Part shown: one piece after another, positions 33,514-48,000 of the stretch | How positions within the stretch are numbered: position 1 is the stretch's first letter | How the letters are laid out: the number at the start of each line of letters is the position of its first letter | Notes under the pieces: model-generated | What the model was told of the DNA's origin: nothing | What the model saw: only the letters and a program-made list of their open reading frames with translations | Database searches by the model: none | Origin: Carya illinoinensis | Lineage: Eukaryota; Streptophyta; Magnoliopsida; Fagales; Juglandaceae | DNA length: 64,000 bases | NCBI RefSeq assembly: GCF_018687715.1 | Contig: NC_056766.1 | Span: forward strand, 7,468,501-7,532,500 | Reading direction: 5' to 3' | Made by a program: the position numbers and the translations under genes

Positions 33514-35683
33514 ATTTGGCTAGAATGCAGAATCTAGCCAGGTTGGAGGCAGTGCTCTTTCTAATTCTTTCTTTCGTGATCTTTCCATGGTGATTTTCTT
33601 AGTTTATGAATAGGCCATTTACAATTCAAAAAGACAGAATAGTATTGGGTATGTAAAATTATGATGCATCGATGAGTTCATCTCACTAAACCTGTGTGGG
33701 TTTCTTGGAATCAAAGCATTGGCATGAACATGAGAGATATAGATCGATATATGATGTGATCATTTAGTGTTGAAATAATTTAAAGTATACTTTGAACTTT
33801 GGAGTTTTACACCTTACTATTAAAAAGTTGCAGTAGCATTTAATTTGACTAAAATCAACAGATCAAATACATCTTTCAGTTGTTATGTTTTGTAAATTTG
33901 GAAAGATCTCAATTTTGTTGGGTGGTTAAATTATTTTTTCTATCTATTCACATTCATAGCAACAAATAAACAATGTTGGCTTACAGTAAATGCACTAGTC
34001 CTTGGAAGGAAGGAGGGTCGGTATGGGTCTTTACCTGCAGGTTCACGAATCTGAATTGAACTGGAGTCACATCTAGGAGAAAATGCCATTTTAGACTCTG
34101 AAAACTCTCCTTTCAAAATACTCTGGTGGGGTTGGTGCCTTTCACCTCATTTGAAAGACTGAATCGACGTTACAGATCCACAACTTTGCAGCCCTTGAAC
34201 AAGAGCTGGACCATTCTTCAAAAGATGGGGGGTCCACTGGTTGATTAACAGAGGGGAACTCTGTCAACTTCTGCAACCAGGATTAGACTGGGCTCAACCC
34301 CGAAGAATTTAACAGAAGGCCCACTGACCCAAACGGCAGAAATACTTCTGTCATTCATATTTTCCTTTTTTCAGACTGGGCTGAAACAGGAGGTGTTTCT
34401 CAAGCAAAGATTTCTTTACAGATCATTCTCCTGTTAAGAAATTATTTTGATTCTCTCTTTCGACATTTGACAGTTAAAAAGTTGTCATTTCCAAACAAAA
34501 AACATTTACGGTTTAAAAGCTTCTTATAGTATTAAAACCAAAACACAAAAAACCTCATCCTCCAAACAACACAGCAGCCACCACGGGGTAGCCAGATAGA
34601 TGCCTCAAACAGAGGAATCTCCACAATTATAAAAACCCCAAAATAAGGTTTGATCTCTTACCTCAATAGACAAAGAAAGCTTTCATATCTTCGCCACTCA
34701 ACTTAGGCATCGGAGCTAGTCCCAACAAGCCCCATAGCGATATTGCCTCTACATTTGACTCAGAAATCGAGAGATCAACTACTTGGTGGGATTCGAAAAC
34801 TGTAGCTACACAAAGAAGTAATGCCTAAAGAAATAATGGTTGGAGTATAGGTCCATTGCTACAACATATTCAAAAGGGAAAAGAGATTAATAGATGGGAC
34901 CAAGAAGACCAAGACTAAACTTAATGCATCATACTTAGGAAGAACGTGCTTGTTTCCTAGACAAAACTACCTCAACATATACTGAGTGGACCATTATAGA
35001 ATCAAAAATTCTATATCAGTCACTTTTACGTATTCATTGCACACTCTATTAATGTGATTAGCTACATCACTTTTTTTTAATATAAAATAACTGTTTTGAC
35101 TAATTATATGTCTGTAACTACCATTCTAGACTTTGGTTTGTAGGAAGTCATATGATGCTTAGACTTGTCTCATGACACAAGTTGGAAGTGCCATGCATCC
35201 CCAAATCACCATCTCTTATTTATTGGAGAGTATCAAAATTGATTTGGGAATGGATATTAACAAGTCCTAAGATTTGAAAACATCTTATACTTTTAAGATC
35301 TTCCACCATTGCCAAATTCTAGGGGTGTAACCGCATCGGTTTGGTCCGGTTTTAGACATTTTTTAGAACCAAATTGGTATATACCAGTTTTGAAAATTTA
35401 AGAACCGATACCGTACTGATTTACCATTGGAACTAGAACTTCTAATTTTATCGATTTTGGTCCAGTCCATTTTTTCGGTTTTACTGATTATCTATATTAG
35501 TAATAATATGATGTTTACATATATTAAACTATTAGTCTATTTATATTATAGTATAAATATATTATTTTATAATATGAACACATACTAATTAATTTAGTAT
35601 TGAATTTTATTATAGTTTATATAAGTTCTAGACTTTATATATGAGTATATATGATCAAATCTGTAAAAATGTATTTATAAAAA

Positions 35684-35727
<44 letters not shown>

Positions 35728-35781
35728 TTATAAAAGAATATATATATTATAATTTATTATGCCAAAAATGTATTTATCCTT

Positions 35782-35813
<32 letters not shown>

Positions 35814-38800
35814 GTAAGTTTATATTAATAACTTAATATTAATGTTCATATTTAAGATTGAAATTTCATGTATATTAATTTAATATTGTAAGATTAAAAT
35901 TTATATGCTATATCAAATGTTATATTAAAAATTATAAGATTAATTTAATGTTATATCAAATGTTATATTAATTTTATGTTACAAGATTAATAGACATGAA
36001 TAATAAGATTAAAATTTTATTTTATATTAATTATCAATTTAGTATACAAAATATCTATAATATAATATAAATATATAATACAAAAAATTATATAAAAAAT
36101 AATATATATGTATATATATAAAGTGGTTCGGTTGGATTCAAATCGATTTTTAAAACTAGTACTAGACTGATTTTTAACCAATTTTTATATTTAAAAATAA
36201 GATTATTTGTATTTAAACATTAAGATGAGATGGTAAGAAAGATTTCTTAGACGAGAGACGAGAGGAAAGGTTTGAAAGAATCTAAAGCATCATTCGTTTA
36301 ATCAATAGTTACATCCTCCTATTTCTTTTATGTTTTAATTCGAGAATTGAAATGGGGTTTTTAGTACCCATCTAGATTCCACACCCACATATATCTATTA
36401 CATTATAATAAGTGGCTATCTAACTATTATAATAACTTTTTTTTTTTATGTTTTTCTTTTAATTTTTCTTATTTTTCTATTAACTTTTGTTTTGCTGTTA
36501 ATTTTCTGTTAACTTTTATTTGTTTGTTGCATTGAGAGAACAGAAAGATGGATGCATGCACATAGTTAAAGTTGAGAAAAAAATCTCTTTAATCGAAGCC
36601 TTTTATGTCATCAATGTTAGAACTGACTAGTTTTGTCATTTAATAAAAATTAATATGTTATTTATGTACGTGCATGACACCCGTTCATGATGTGTATGTG
36701 ATCAACATATATAAATCGCAAATGTTGTTAATACATTGATGTAACTTTTTATTCCATCATATTTCTTGTCTTCCACATGGAGAAAAAAATAGAGAGAAAC
36801 TGAATTATTTGTCGAAAACATTCAACTAGAAATACATGCTCTATCCTAAAACTTGAAAATAAGTTTTCACAAAAATAATTATATTCAACTACTCTATCAA
36901 AATGTTCAAATTTCACAAAATTTTAAAAATAAAGCATCAATCATTAGAAAATTTAGCTAGCAGCATCCTGATACAAGTATTTTTGTATGGTTGGTATTAC
37001 TATTTAATATTACTAGCTTGAGATTATGATAAAGAGCATATATGGATGGAGGAGGGTCCACCTTAGATAATGCGATGTATTGAAAAAGAATATTATGTAA
37101 CTGATGATTGATGTTAATGCAATCAATTCAAAATTACATTTTCATTTATAATTTACTATTATTTTAATCAAACTTATATCCATAACTAATTCCATAATTA
37201 GTACAACTTTGATTACAGTTTATTTATACTAACATATCTATGTCTCTCACAATACTTTTTATTTGTAGAGGTTGGCTTTTTGGGTCTTAATTTATAGATA
37301 TAATGATTAAGAGAAGTTGATGTTTTTTTCATTTTAAAGTCAATAGGTATCTCTATTTTATATATTTTGTTTAGAAATAACAGAAAATAGGAGAGGATAA
37401 TTTGATCTCAGTGTCCATAATTTATATTGATTTACCATATTTTGAATTTTTTGAATTTATATTTTTTACTTTTCTATTAATTATATACAAGCATTAAATT
37501 CATATAATGTGAGAGTATTTGCTATATTTAGAGAACATTGCAACACAAACTTCACAAAGAGATGGTTCAACGTAATGCATTAATTAATTTTTTTTTTTTT
37601 TATAAAAAATCATGTTATTTTTATTAAAAACCTTATCTCACCCAACTAGACAAACGTTACTCTGACATAGTAGAATATATATAGGGTGGTACTAGCAGTT
37701 TGCCTACAATAAATTTGTACTTTTTTTAATTAATTTTTTGTAAGTATTTTTTTAATATTTTTAATCATTAAAAAATTATATAAGTTTATTAATAGTTATT
37801 TCTTTAATTATTAAATAAAAAATAAAATTAAAAAATTAAAAAAAAAATCGAACATAACTCTAGATAATTTTAAACAATAATATTTAGAGAGAAAAGTAGC
37901 ATTTTAGGATTCCATATAAAGAAGAAAGGAGCCGAATGCAAAGCTGTGGTCAACATCAGTTTGGACATCTGGTGTCTCTCGTGGCTGTCGCAAGGCACAT
38001 GGGTCAGGGTCACACTAACATGTAAAGGCAGTTTTGACGACAGCTGTGACCACGTGACGCAGGTAAAGTCCTCCCTCCTCCATTTCTTTTTAATTTTTTT
38101 TAACTACTTTTGCTTTCTACCTTTTTCTTATCTCAAAACATAATTTATTTATAGGGAAGATAAGTACTAATATTTTATAAATATATATATTCTTAAAAAT
38201 GAATATAAGTAATTTGTTTTTCCTCAAATTGTAAGACATTTCATTCATGTTTATCAAGACAAAAATATATTTATTGATCCAACATCAAATCCATCCAAAC
38301 ATACAACCATTTCCTTGATTTCATAAAGAAACAGAACAATTTACGTTGGTTTCAGAAAAGAACAGCACCGAAATGGCGTAACACGATGTCTTTTTTTTTT
38401 TCCAGCTGTCCTAAAATATCTGACACAAAAAGACAAAACACAAAAACACCTGTTCACCGCTCTTCCTGTAATTTCTATCACCTTCTCTTACAGTCAATTT
38501 AATTCTCCGACAACAACCAAGACTGTACTGAGTCAACCATCAAATATAAGGAAATTGGTACTTGGCGTTGCGAGTTTAGGGTTTGAAAGTTATTGCTAGA
38601 ATATTTTTGGTTTTTTATTTTTAAAAAATATTTTAAAAAAAATACAATTTACACTAATGATAAGTTTTAAGGGACAAACTCATAGGACTAATTAGCACAC
38701 TCGAGCTCTCAAAAACACAACAAAGAAAAGATATCTCATCTAATTTTATCTTAAATCTCTATATAAAATAAAATAGACAATTTTATTTTTTAAATCTCAA

Positions 38801-39985
38801 TATAAAAATAAAATTAAAATAATATATTTTAATAATATTTTATTTAATTTTTAATTTAATCTCAAATTATCTCGTCTCAATTCTAAAAATAAATGAAGCC
38901 ACATTGACTTGATTATATAAAACTATTTCATCTCATCCCCTCTCATATAATCATTATAATTTTTTTAAATTTTTACATAAAATATAACAAATAATTTAAT
39001 TTTTTTAAATTCTAAAATAAAATTAATATTAAAAAATTATATTATATCAATATTTTATTTAACTTTTAATAAAATATCATCTCATTTCATCTGAAGTATA
39101 TAACTAAACAAAACCTAATTAAATTTTTTTTTTATCCTTTTATAAGTAATTTAAATTTATTTAATAAGCCATGTATACTACATTGTGATGTCACGACAAA
39201 AAGCATAAGAGTTTCTATAAAGTAAGGAACATGGTAAAATTTTCCCCATAGCTAAAACAAAAGTTGAAAGTTGGGTTAGAAATATAATATAAATATAAAT
39301 ATATAGAGTAAAGTCCTTGTATAGTCTGGATGGTACCGTCTAAGTATACCGTTTAGAAATTTTTTTTATTTATTTAATAATTAAAAAAATAATTTTAAAT
39401 ATATTGATGTATTTTTTATTTTTTAAAAATATTTAAATTTATTAAAAATGTAAAAATAAATTGCCTGAATAGCACACCCAGTAGTAAACTCTGGATAGCA
39501 CAGTAACCCAGTCCATATATATAATATCATTGAAATTACGAAATGAGCATTTTACATTATTTAATTAAATATTTTAATTATAAAATAAATTTCTATTAAA
39601 TATTTCAAGGAGAAATCTGGCGCATGAAAAAAATGTTGAAATATAATCTAAATACATAAATCTTCAAGAACAGTAATTAAGGACCGAATCCAGTGATTTG
39701 ACATTCAATATTTTCAAAGAAATATAGAATAAAATGGAAACTCAAAGTAAATTACTGATAATAAAGTCAATAAAAATAAAATAGACAAGAGACTCAAATA
39801 ATTAATAATGATAACAACAATAATCAAGCATCACTATCTCCTGATAAATTTAAAGTACAATATAATACGAAGGAACTCCATCAAATTTAAAGGAAAAAAA
39901 AAAAAAACTAGTACTGAGATCAAACCCTAGCAAATCTGGGACTACGGTGGCGTGGCGGAGGAGAGAGACATGGCTCCGATCGGAT
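33514..39985. other. 6.5-kb intergenic region, repeat-rich, no gene
   Basis: 33980-35000 is less AT-rich but has no frame I recognise. 35014-35111 is a relative of the MITE at 13416-13556. 35317-36190 is an unclassified repeat with (TA)n runs. 37690-37850 and 39300-39500 are AT-rich blocks with short inverted ends. 37930-38065 is an isolated GC-richer patch with a G-box (CCACGTGA, about 38050). Tourist-core AT-rich blocks lie at about 38735-38885 and 38900-39115. Confidence 0.5.
35317..36190. repeat. Unclassified repeat with 'ggggtgtaaccg' start and (TA)n runs
   Basis: It begins ctaggggtgtaaccgcatcgg with repeated 'ggtttggtccggttt' and 'aaccgatacc' words, and ends with a second cluster (ggttcggttggattcaaatcg). 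Similar sequence is widespread in plant intergenic DNA. I cannot assign a superfamily. It contains (TA)n at 35686-35722 and 35782-35808. Confidence 0.45.
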
Positions 39986-40414
39986 CTACAGCAACAAAGT
40001 TGCAGCTAAGATGACCGAAGCTACAGATCCTGTGACGGAGACTGTGTTAAAGGCTGCGCCATTGCCAGGAGTACTGGCTGGAGACTCAGACGACGCCGGT
40101 GCGCTTATCGAGGGGCCCGAAACCGGAGCTTTAGCAGGAGTTGATGTGGGAGGAGCCGGAGGCGAGCTGGACGGAGCACCGGTGGGCGGCGTGGTAATGG
40201 AGGTCGGAGCGAGAGAGGGAGCGGGAGCGGATCGGGCTGGTGGAGACATAGTGGGAGAAGGAGTAGGGGTCGAGGTGTGAGACGTAGGAGGAGCAGCTTT
40301 AGGAGAAGAAGCCGGCGGGTACATGGTCGGCGCCGCTCCCGGACCTTGAGCAAAAGCCGAACCAGCCACTAAAGCGAAAAGCAGCATCATCCACACAAAA
40401 CCAGAGTAAGCCAT
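39986..40414 (-). CDS. Classical arabinogalactan protein, GPI-anchored
   Basis: A single minus-strand exon of 142 codons plus stop. Residues 1-22 are a signal peptide (hydrophobic, ending G-S-A-F-A). The mature protein starts with Gln and is dominated by Pro, Ala, Ser and Thr in dispersed A-P, S-P and T-P pairs to about residue 117. That is the substrate for proline hydroxylation and arabinogalactan addition. The last 17 residues (S-V-T-G-S-V-A-S-V-I-L-A-A-T-L-L-L) are a hydrophobic GPI signal. Length and layout match classical AGPs of the plasma membrane and cell wall. The GC-rich coding block stands out against the AT-rich flanks. Open frames on the opposite strand are shadows of this composition. 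Confidence 0.93.
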   Translation of the reverse strand: MAYSGFVWMMLLFALVAGSAFAQGPGAAPTMYPPASSPKAAPPTSHTSTPTPSPTMSPPARSAPAPSLAPTSITTPPTGAPSSSPPAPPTSTPAKAPVSGPSISAPASSESPASTPGNGAAFNTVSVTGSVASVILAATLLL

Positions 40415-40532
40415 TGATGTTCTCTTTCAGCGCTCGGTCTCAGAGCTGGAGAAGGAAAAGTTCTGGACAGAACTAGAATGGTAGAGAGAGCAAGCGGCGT
40501 AATGAAAGACAGTAGGAGTACCTCTGCGTAGA

Positions 40533-40545
40533 AATTTATATATAT
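40533..40545 (-). promoter_or_regulatory. Probable TATA box of AGP gene
   Basis: On the minus strand TATATATAAATT lies about 120 bp upstream of the AGP start codon. It merges with an (AT)n run, so the exact TATA is uncertain. Confidence 0.45.
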
Positions 40546-43500
40546 ATATATATGTTTATATATATAAAGTTATTAGAATTTTATGGTTTAACAGTATTTG
40601 TTATTTTATTAAAACTAATACCGTCAGTTATATAAATAAATTAAAATGTTCTTTCTTCTTAAAAGTTTTTATTTTTTTAATCTCTTTTTTTAATAACTTA
40701 TAAATAAATTTATAATTATCAAAATTCATGTAAGATGTATCGATTTTAAAATTTATGTATTGATGATCATTTATTTAGAGTGTATATTAAATATATATAT
40801 ATATATATATATTCTATCTATATAAATTATATAAATATATATTCTATATTCTATTATATATATATATATGATATTTTATATAAGTTATAATTTATATATA
40901 AATTTATATATATGATTTAAAATTTCTATTCATTCTTTATATAAATAAAGAGAAATGTAAAATAATTAAGTTTAAATCTATACTCTTTAAAAATAAACGC
41001 TTTATTAAACTACGAAAACGTACTATGCACGTTGCTTTACTATTAACAGTTTGTCTCTTGCATTGCACAATTTTGGTTTAAAGTTCGTTTTTTTTTTTTT
41101 AAGGTATTTGTTATTTCCAGTTGTACTCAAGAGCACATGTAATAGTAAATAATAAGATTTTAATTTTAAATACTTTAAAATTAATTTAAGTCTATCTTAT
41201 TATTTGACGTTAAAAATTATATTTTTTTTTCTAAAAATATTACATTATTAATCAAAAAATTTTCCTTAATAAAAATAATATTTCTATACACTTGTGAACT
41301 TTGGACGTTTCCCAACTATTAGTATATATATTATATATTATTTATAGGCCGTTTTCTCATGATATTAAAATAATTACATATTTTAAAATTTAAATGTTAT
41401 AAAATAAATTTTATTATTTAAATGATATTTTATTATTTAAATGATATTTATGGTTAAAGAAGTGTTTAAAATGATTTTTATGGGTACGCTATTGACTATT
41501 GTGCCCCCGACTTCAAATAAAAATAAAAAACAGCAATTTTGAGAGAAAATGCATGAAAATAAATAGGACGCATGATGGTTTATTGATGCCTTAATTTGCC
41601 CAATAGACTGGACAGAAGGAAAAAATCATCTCTGACTCGTGACAATAAATAAATAAGTGAATAAAAGTAAATAAAGAGAGTCAAAATTTACATATTTCGA
41701 CATAATGCATTCGTTTACGTGTTGTTTGGATATGAAATCTATTATGATAGATTATTTTACAATATCTCATGACTCACATAACACTCAATATAATGGAGGA
41801 ATTTAGTCTAAGCGTATAGAAGTTGTGATGAATCTAGACATAGGGAGCTTCTATTTAGAGAACTTGTGTACGTATAGAATTTGTAGAGAGGCTTTGCTTT
41901 ATATAGAGATCTATTTTCTTGAAGTGATTGGATTCAACTTGCCTTGTGAAACTTTTTCTTTTTAGAAGTCTGTGTTTATTTTCTTTTAGGAGTCTGAGTC
42001 AACTTATCATATCTCTTCTTAACTTTATCTTTTAGCTTTATTTTCGGTCTTATCCTGAGGCTAAATTATAGATTTATTTATAGGTTTCAAATAACCTCAA
42101 AAGTAGACTTTTTTGTAACACAACTCTTGTGTGTTTGCAAATTCTATAATCACTCGTGTCTCACAAGATTTGTTAACTTCCTAAGAGTAAGAGATCACTT
42201 AAATATAAATTAAATAATTAAATTTATTTCTTCTTATCAACTTAAAGTTTTTAGACAAATGTTAATTTTACATTGTATTAAAGCAGAGGTTCTGAAATCG
42301 AACCCTAGCTTTAGATTCTATCATATTTAATTAATTATTCAATTTGTTGGATCCACTTATTAAGGACTAGTCTGAGTCATATGTGAGGGAGAATATTAAT
42401 ATATAAATTAAAATACAATAAACAATTTAATTTTTTCAAATTCTAAAACAAAACTAATATTAAAAACTAATATTTTATTTAATTTTTGACTTTCATCTCA
42501 ACTTATATTATTTCAACTTGCTATCCAAACCTCCCTAAGAGCGTTCACCAAGTTCCTATTTGAAAAGGGATTCCCAAATAGTTGAATGGTGAGGCCTTGA
42601 GTAATTAGAGATGAGGAAGCTTGTTTGAAATATTTTTGCTGTAAAAATTGAACCCAATCAGAAGTTGAATCAATCAACCTCCAGGTCAGTTTGCATTGGA
42701 GTGCAACATCATGAAGATTTTTGGGTGCCATGTCCACCTTCATCCAGAGACCTACAAATCTGGTTTCACGAAATCCACTTCCTTTGTGTGCGTTCCTTAT
42801 TTCCTCCCAAAAAGAGAGCAAAAGATTATTGTAGGAACTCGAACACCTTTTTTAGATTCATTGTGGATTGTATTGATGGAAAAATACATCATTAAATGAA
42901 CATTTGAATATTTTTTTTTATACATTGGGGAAGTGGAACCCATGATCTCCAATTTCGAGATGTAAGCCTTGTGCTATCAGGTCATATGCCGTCCACAATA
43001 TTTGAATAATTAATTACGTAAAAGATGTTTAATATTGTTCGAGCAATTTTCGCAATACATATAGAACTTACTTTATATATTTATCACTTTATTTTATATA
43101 TTATTGACAACATATTATATGAATAATCACTTTTTTTAAACTGATAAGAAAAATACTCTTCATACTTTAGGATATCTCAACCCTATTCCATCATTGCCTA
43201 GCCATTATTGAAAAAATGATTATAGATTCAGGCTTGGATTGTAATGATGCCCATGGGCCATAGTTATATGCATTTGTTTTCTGATATTGTATACAAAATT
43301 ATGTAACCTGATCACTCTACTATATATATTTATCCGACTAATCCTTGAACATGAGCCACAAAATAGAGATGATGGCATGAAACAGAGACGACGGCACAAG
43401 GATTAAGATGACGCTTTGATTGGTAGAAGAAGCTAGGTTTCGACGAGAAAGAAAGAGAGAGAGAAAGAGAGAGTTGAAACGATGAAAGTGCGACAAAAAT

Positions 43501-45049
43501 CTAAAAAACATTAAACTTAAAAACCTTAAAAGTTGAAACAAGGTAGTTTTTAAATAAACCTATTAATCGGGTTTTAAAACCAGTATCCAACCCGGATTCA
43601 ATTTAGGCCTGAACTCGAAATCGAAACCCTGTTATCCGGATTTTGATCTAGGTCGGGAAAAAACCAGTTGAACAGTCCTAAAGACATTTAATATCAATGT
43701 CTCATTTCTACTGGACAATTATCGGATCCCTGATGTTGGTTCCATGAAAATAGTTTCAAACTCTGACCTATATTATAATTTATAAAGATATTTCTAAATG
43801 AATAAAAAAAGAATTCTCTTTTAATATTAACCAGTTAGACTTAAGATTTCATATTATTGACAGCATTAATTGGATGTGAGAAGGTTTGAGGGGTCCAAAA
43901 CTGTCAATACACCTGTCAATGCTTTAAAAAAAAATGACTTCTCCTACGGTATTAATACACCACTTATTGTAAAACCAACTTTAATAAAATAAAGAGTAAC
44001 GTTATATACAGTTCTTGAGTATCTATTAGAGTATACAGCTCCCGTATACTCCCTTTGAAAATAATTGAAACCTCTATTTAAAAAATAATTTTTTCGTATA
44101 AATCTCTTATTATCCACTTTTCAAGATGATTAATCAGAAACGACACACTTCAATATTACAAATATAATTCCTCTAAATTAAAACACCAATCATTTCTTAA
44201 AAAACACTCACATGTGAAACGCTTCCATATCAACAGAATGTTTGGTATATAAAAAATTATAGCTTATAAATATAATTTTTCAAAAAGTATTCCATCAAAA
44301 AGACTTTTTTCTTTTGTCATGTTTCGCCCCAACGCACGAAAAAGACTTGACCTTCCTGCAAGAACCTTCCACGCACATTCACACCGAAAGGGTCTGAGAA
44401 CTTGCATAAGAAAGACTAAAGTCCTTACTTTTGCTCGTGGTCCTGTTAAGCTGTGAATTATGATCGTTTGTGTGGGGGCAGGAAAGAAAAAATCAGAATC
44501 ACTTTACCCTTTGCCAATGATTTCTGTCTCTTTCGGCCATTGTCAGAGGCCACAACACCTCAGAAACCTCAAAAATATTATAGAAGATGATCATTCTCAG
44601 TAACCCAATTATTTTTACCCGTTTGATTTTCCTTGGACATAAACCCTAGAAGTTTGTCCTAAAGTTCGATTATAAAACCTCATTTAGTTGTGATCAGTTA
44701 GATCAATGGACACACAATGATGAATGGGATATGAATAATAATACATTGCTTCTAAATCTTGATGATCTATGTACCAACATAAACAGATAGCTCATATCTC
44801 TATGGTGTTTCTTTATTTTTATACAAGAGCAAATACTTAATATTCCTCCATCCTAGACTATAAATGGCTGCTCTCTTATTCACTTGAAATTCAAGTGTGG
44901 GTTTTATTCATATCTGCATTCCGTATGTGGCGTTTTTCTATCGAAAATTTTCAGTTCTGATCAAGTCCTTGATGCATGGGCCCTGATTCTACTCTCACCT
45001 CATAATCCAGTTTTGAGAATTTGATCAGCAAGAACTTACTGAAATAATC
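40546..45049. other. 4.5-kb AT-rich intergenic region
   Basis: It contains (TA)n runs at 40793-40811 and 40857-40869, a LINE fragment (42545-42780) and a GA-rich stretch at 43440-43470. No gene was recognised. The part next to 45049 is the downstream region of ISA3. Confidence 0.5.
42545..42780 (-). pseudogene. LINE reverse-transcriptase fragment
   Basis: The minus-strand frame contains L-Q-C-K-L-T-W-R-L-I-D-S-T-S-D-W-V-Q-F-L, like the 'N-K-A-L-L-x-K-W-x-W-R' segment after the RT domain of plant L1 elements. It is short and isolated, with no 3' tail. Confidence 0.6.
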
Positions 45050-48000
45050 TCATAACTTGGCTTCAAGAAGAATTGAGGAGTAAGGAGCAACATTATAGGT
45101 GCTTCCAATGTCCGGAACACCATCAGGGACAAAATCGTTGGGAGACTCAAGATTAGTATCAGCCTACAAATTTAATGAGCATGAGTTTAAGTCAGTCAAA
45201 CCATCAATTTGAGCAGTCCAAGGTCATAAAAGAATCTCCCAACAGAATAAAAAAAAGAAGAGGAAGAAATTGTGTGATTACTCATTTACTCCAGTTCTTT
45301 TTTCTAATCCCTTGTACAGAGATAGCTGTGTCATTTGTGGATATGTCTCTTTTATAAGTATAGTATTCATTGAGTTAAAACCAATGAGATTCTAATAATC
45401 AGACAATTGAACCCAATAGGTCTTCTACGAGCGCACGAACACATTCACAAACCGAAAAAGAAAAAAGCCAAGGTGGATTAAAGTAAAGGAAAACTTCAAC
45501 AAATACTGTGAGGCACCCTATTGGTCCACAGAATAATTCTTTCCAAAAATGAATGGGACAACGTGAAGATCTAAACTATTGAAAATCACTGATCCATCTT
45601 TAAATTAATGTGCGTTGAATTCAAAGGAGGAATAGGAAGAGAATGAACGGACTAATTAAGCAAGTTGATGAGACATGTATGATAATTAGAAACAGAAAAA
45701 TCGGTGGTTTGAAGTTTCCAGGGCACAATTAATAGCAAACAATCAACTGAAGCAGTAAAAGGCTTGGCTTATGTACCAAAAAGGGGAGAAAACTAACCAC
45801 ACGAAACCAGCTCCTCTTTATTGGTGGTCGAGGTAATGAAACTCGGACAAAATAGTCATGAGCATTGAATGCCAAATAGATGTCCCCTCCACCCTTGTCA
45901 TGGAGCCTGCAAAATTAGTAGTTAAATCAAAGTTCCCAACACACACTGTTCAGCTTCTCCATTTTCATGTCCATAACCTAATATATAATTTTTCTGCAAT
46001 GAAATGATATACCATGCATGTTTTCAACTCAAAATCTTGGAAACATATATGGTAAACCAAAACTAGATGTTAATATAAAATTTAGTACAAATTTTGCCAA
46101 AAGAAGAAAAAGGAAAAAAAAAAAAAAGAATGCATGCCAGAGTACATGAGAGTATATCAAAGGTCCCCTGAAAATTAAAAAGGGAGAAGACTACAGAGCT
46201 GTATCTAAAGAACCTAAGGTACCTTAAAAGGAGAAAGAATGAAAGCAGACCAAAGCAGATACCCAGTCGAAGAGGAACTATGGGAACATATGCTTTAAGC
46301 TTATTACAGGAGATCTTAACAGTGTCAAAGGTTCTACCATGCTTATCCTATTAAACTCAGAAGATATGGTTTCTTATTCTACTCGAGAAGATATTTATAA
46401 ATGCTTACGTAAATGCAAGAAATTTGCTGTCATAATTCTCCCAGTTGTCTTCATGCCATGTCACATCATCCTGCATAAAACACGTGTTTCATAAGTCCTT
46501 CAGGGAATACTTAAATATACAAGTACAGTAATAATATGATTGATTTAAGAGAGAACTGAAAGGAGATTACTTTGCTAAGAAAACTTTCCCGCTGAAATAG
46601 GCGATGAGTTCGCCGAAATTTAATGACCTCTGAGAAAAACCTGAAATGATTACTCTTCTGTGCATCCAGCTGTTTTACAAAATAATAGAAAAAAATTGTA
46701 ATTAATATTGATTCAGGTAATGAGAAAGAAAGAAGTTAAAGAACATAAATAGAAAATGACCTGTCCCCATTGGAAATGGTTAATGCTAGTATCATGTCCA
46801 TAACTGTTGTTATTTCCGTAGCGGGTATGCCCATATTCATCCCCCATTAGCATCATTGGGGTTCCCTGATTATATGCACTCATAAAATTAAATTGTTGCT
46901 GCATGCTAACTAGTAGCATGAAACAGACAATTGACATCTTGCAATGACAATTAACAGTGCCAAATTTCAAAAGCGATATCTTAGTGAGAAAAAATGATTG
47001 ATGTTGCGGGTTTGATAACCTTGAATCTGAATTGTGTAAACCAATTGTTCAGTCTAATCTTATTTTGAAGGTTGTTTTGTATAGCAATAAGAAGTGAAAT
47101 AGAGAATGAGGCCGTAAAGTAGAAGAGACATGAAGTTGAGTTTCAAACACATTTACCTGAGATATCATTAATACCAAGTGGAAATTTTTCATTTGCCGGG
47201 AGCGTAAAGATATGATTTTGGGATCATCAGTTTCTCCTATCAAATTAATAATCATCAATTAAAGCAATAAATCTAGACAGCAAAGGAAAATAATACCGTA
47301 CCAATTTCTCGAGTTCTACTGCATACAAGTCATTGTGTAAAAACGTCACTTACTATGGGCCCCATTAGTCATTAAAAAGAAATATTCTATTCGCAAGCCA
47401 GTATAAAGGACATACCCTCCACATCACTGACAAATCAGATTGTAAAAGTTCAAAATTCAAATTTTTAAACTTCTCATGCAAGTCAGCTCCTGCCATGTAC
47501 ACAGTGTTGAAGGTGTGTCTTCCACTTTAGCTTGCAAGTAAGACTACATAAAAAAAAAGGCAAAAACACAGACACTTCCTTATGCTAGCTGATATGTTAG
47601 GCTTCCACATCAATAGTGTGTTTGGTGTGTCAACAACGAGCTTGCAAATAAATTTTCAAGTTTCTCTATCAAACAATTGAGTAAACCTAGCTGAAGTGAC
47701 ACTGGTTCCATGTATTACAGCCTCCCCACCCACCAGCTCATTCTCTCTCTCCCACTCCCCAAAAATTTTCCCAAGAAAATCAGACAATAAGTGCTAGCGC
47801 ATTTACCATCGCCTGTGTAGCCACAAAACTTACCAAAATTTAGTAATTGTTACTCTCATTTAATCATCTAATATTAGCAATAAGAAATTATGAAACTGTA
47901 TAAATTGTTGTGCTTGGCCAATACAATGACCATAATAATAACTGTGCACTATCAACAAATGTAGGGAAAAGAAAGAAAGAAAGAAGCAGCAATATGAACA

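Noticed and set aside
40011..40353. Long open frames on both strands over the AGP gene
   Set aside because: These are compositional shadows of the Pro/Ala/Ser/Thr codons. Only the minus-strand frame has signal peptide, PAST region and GPI tail.
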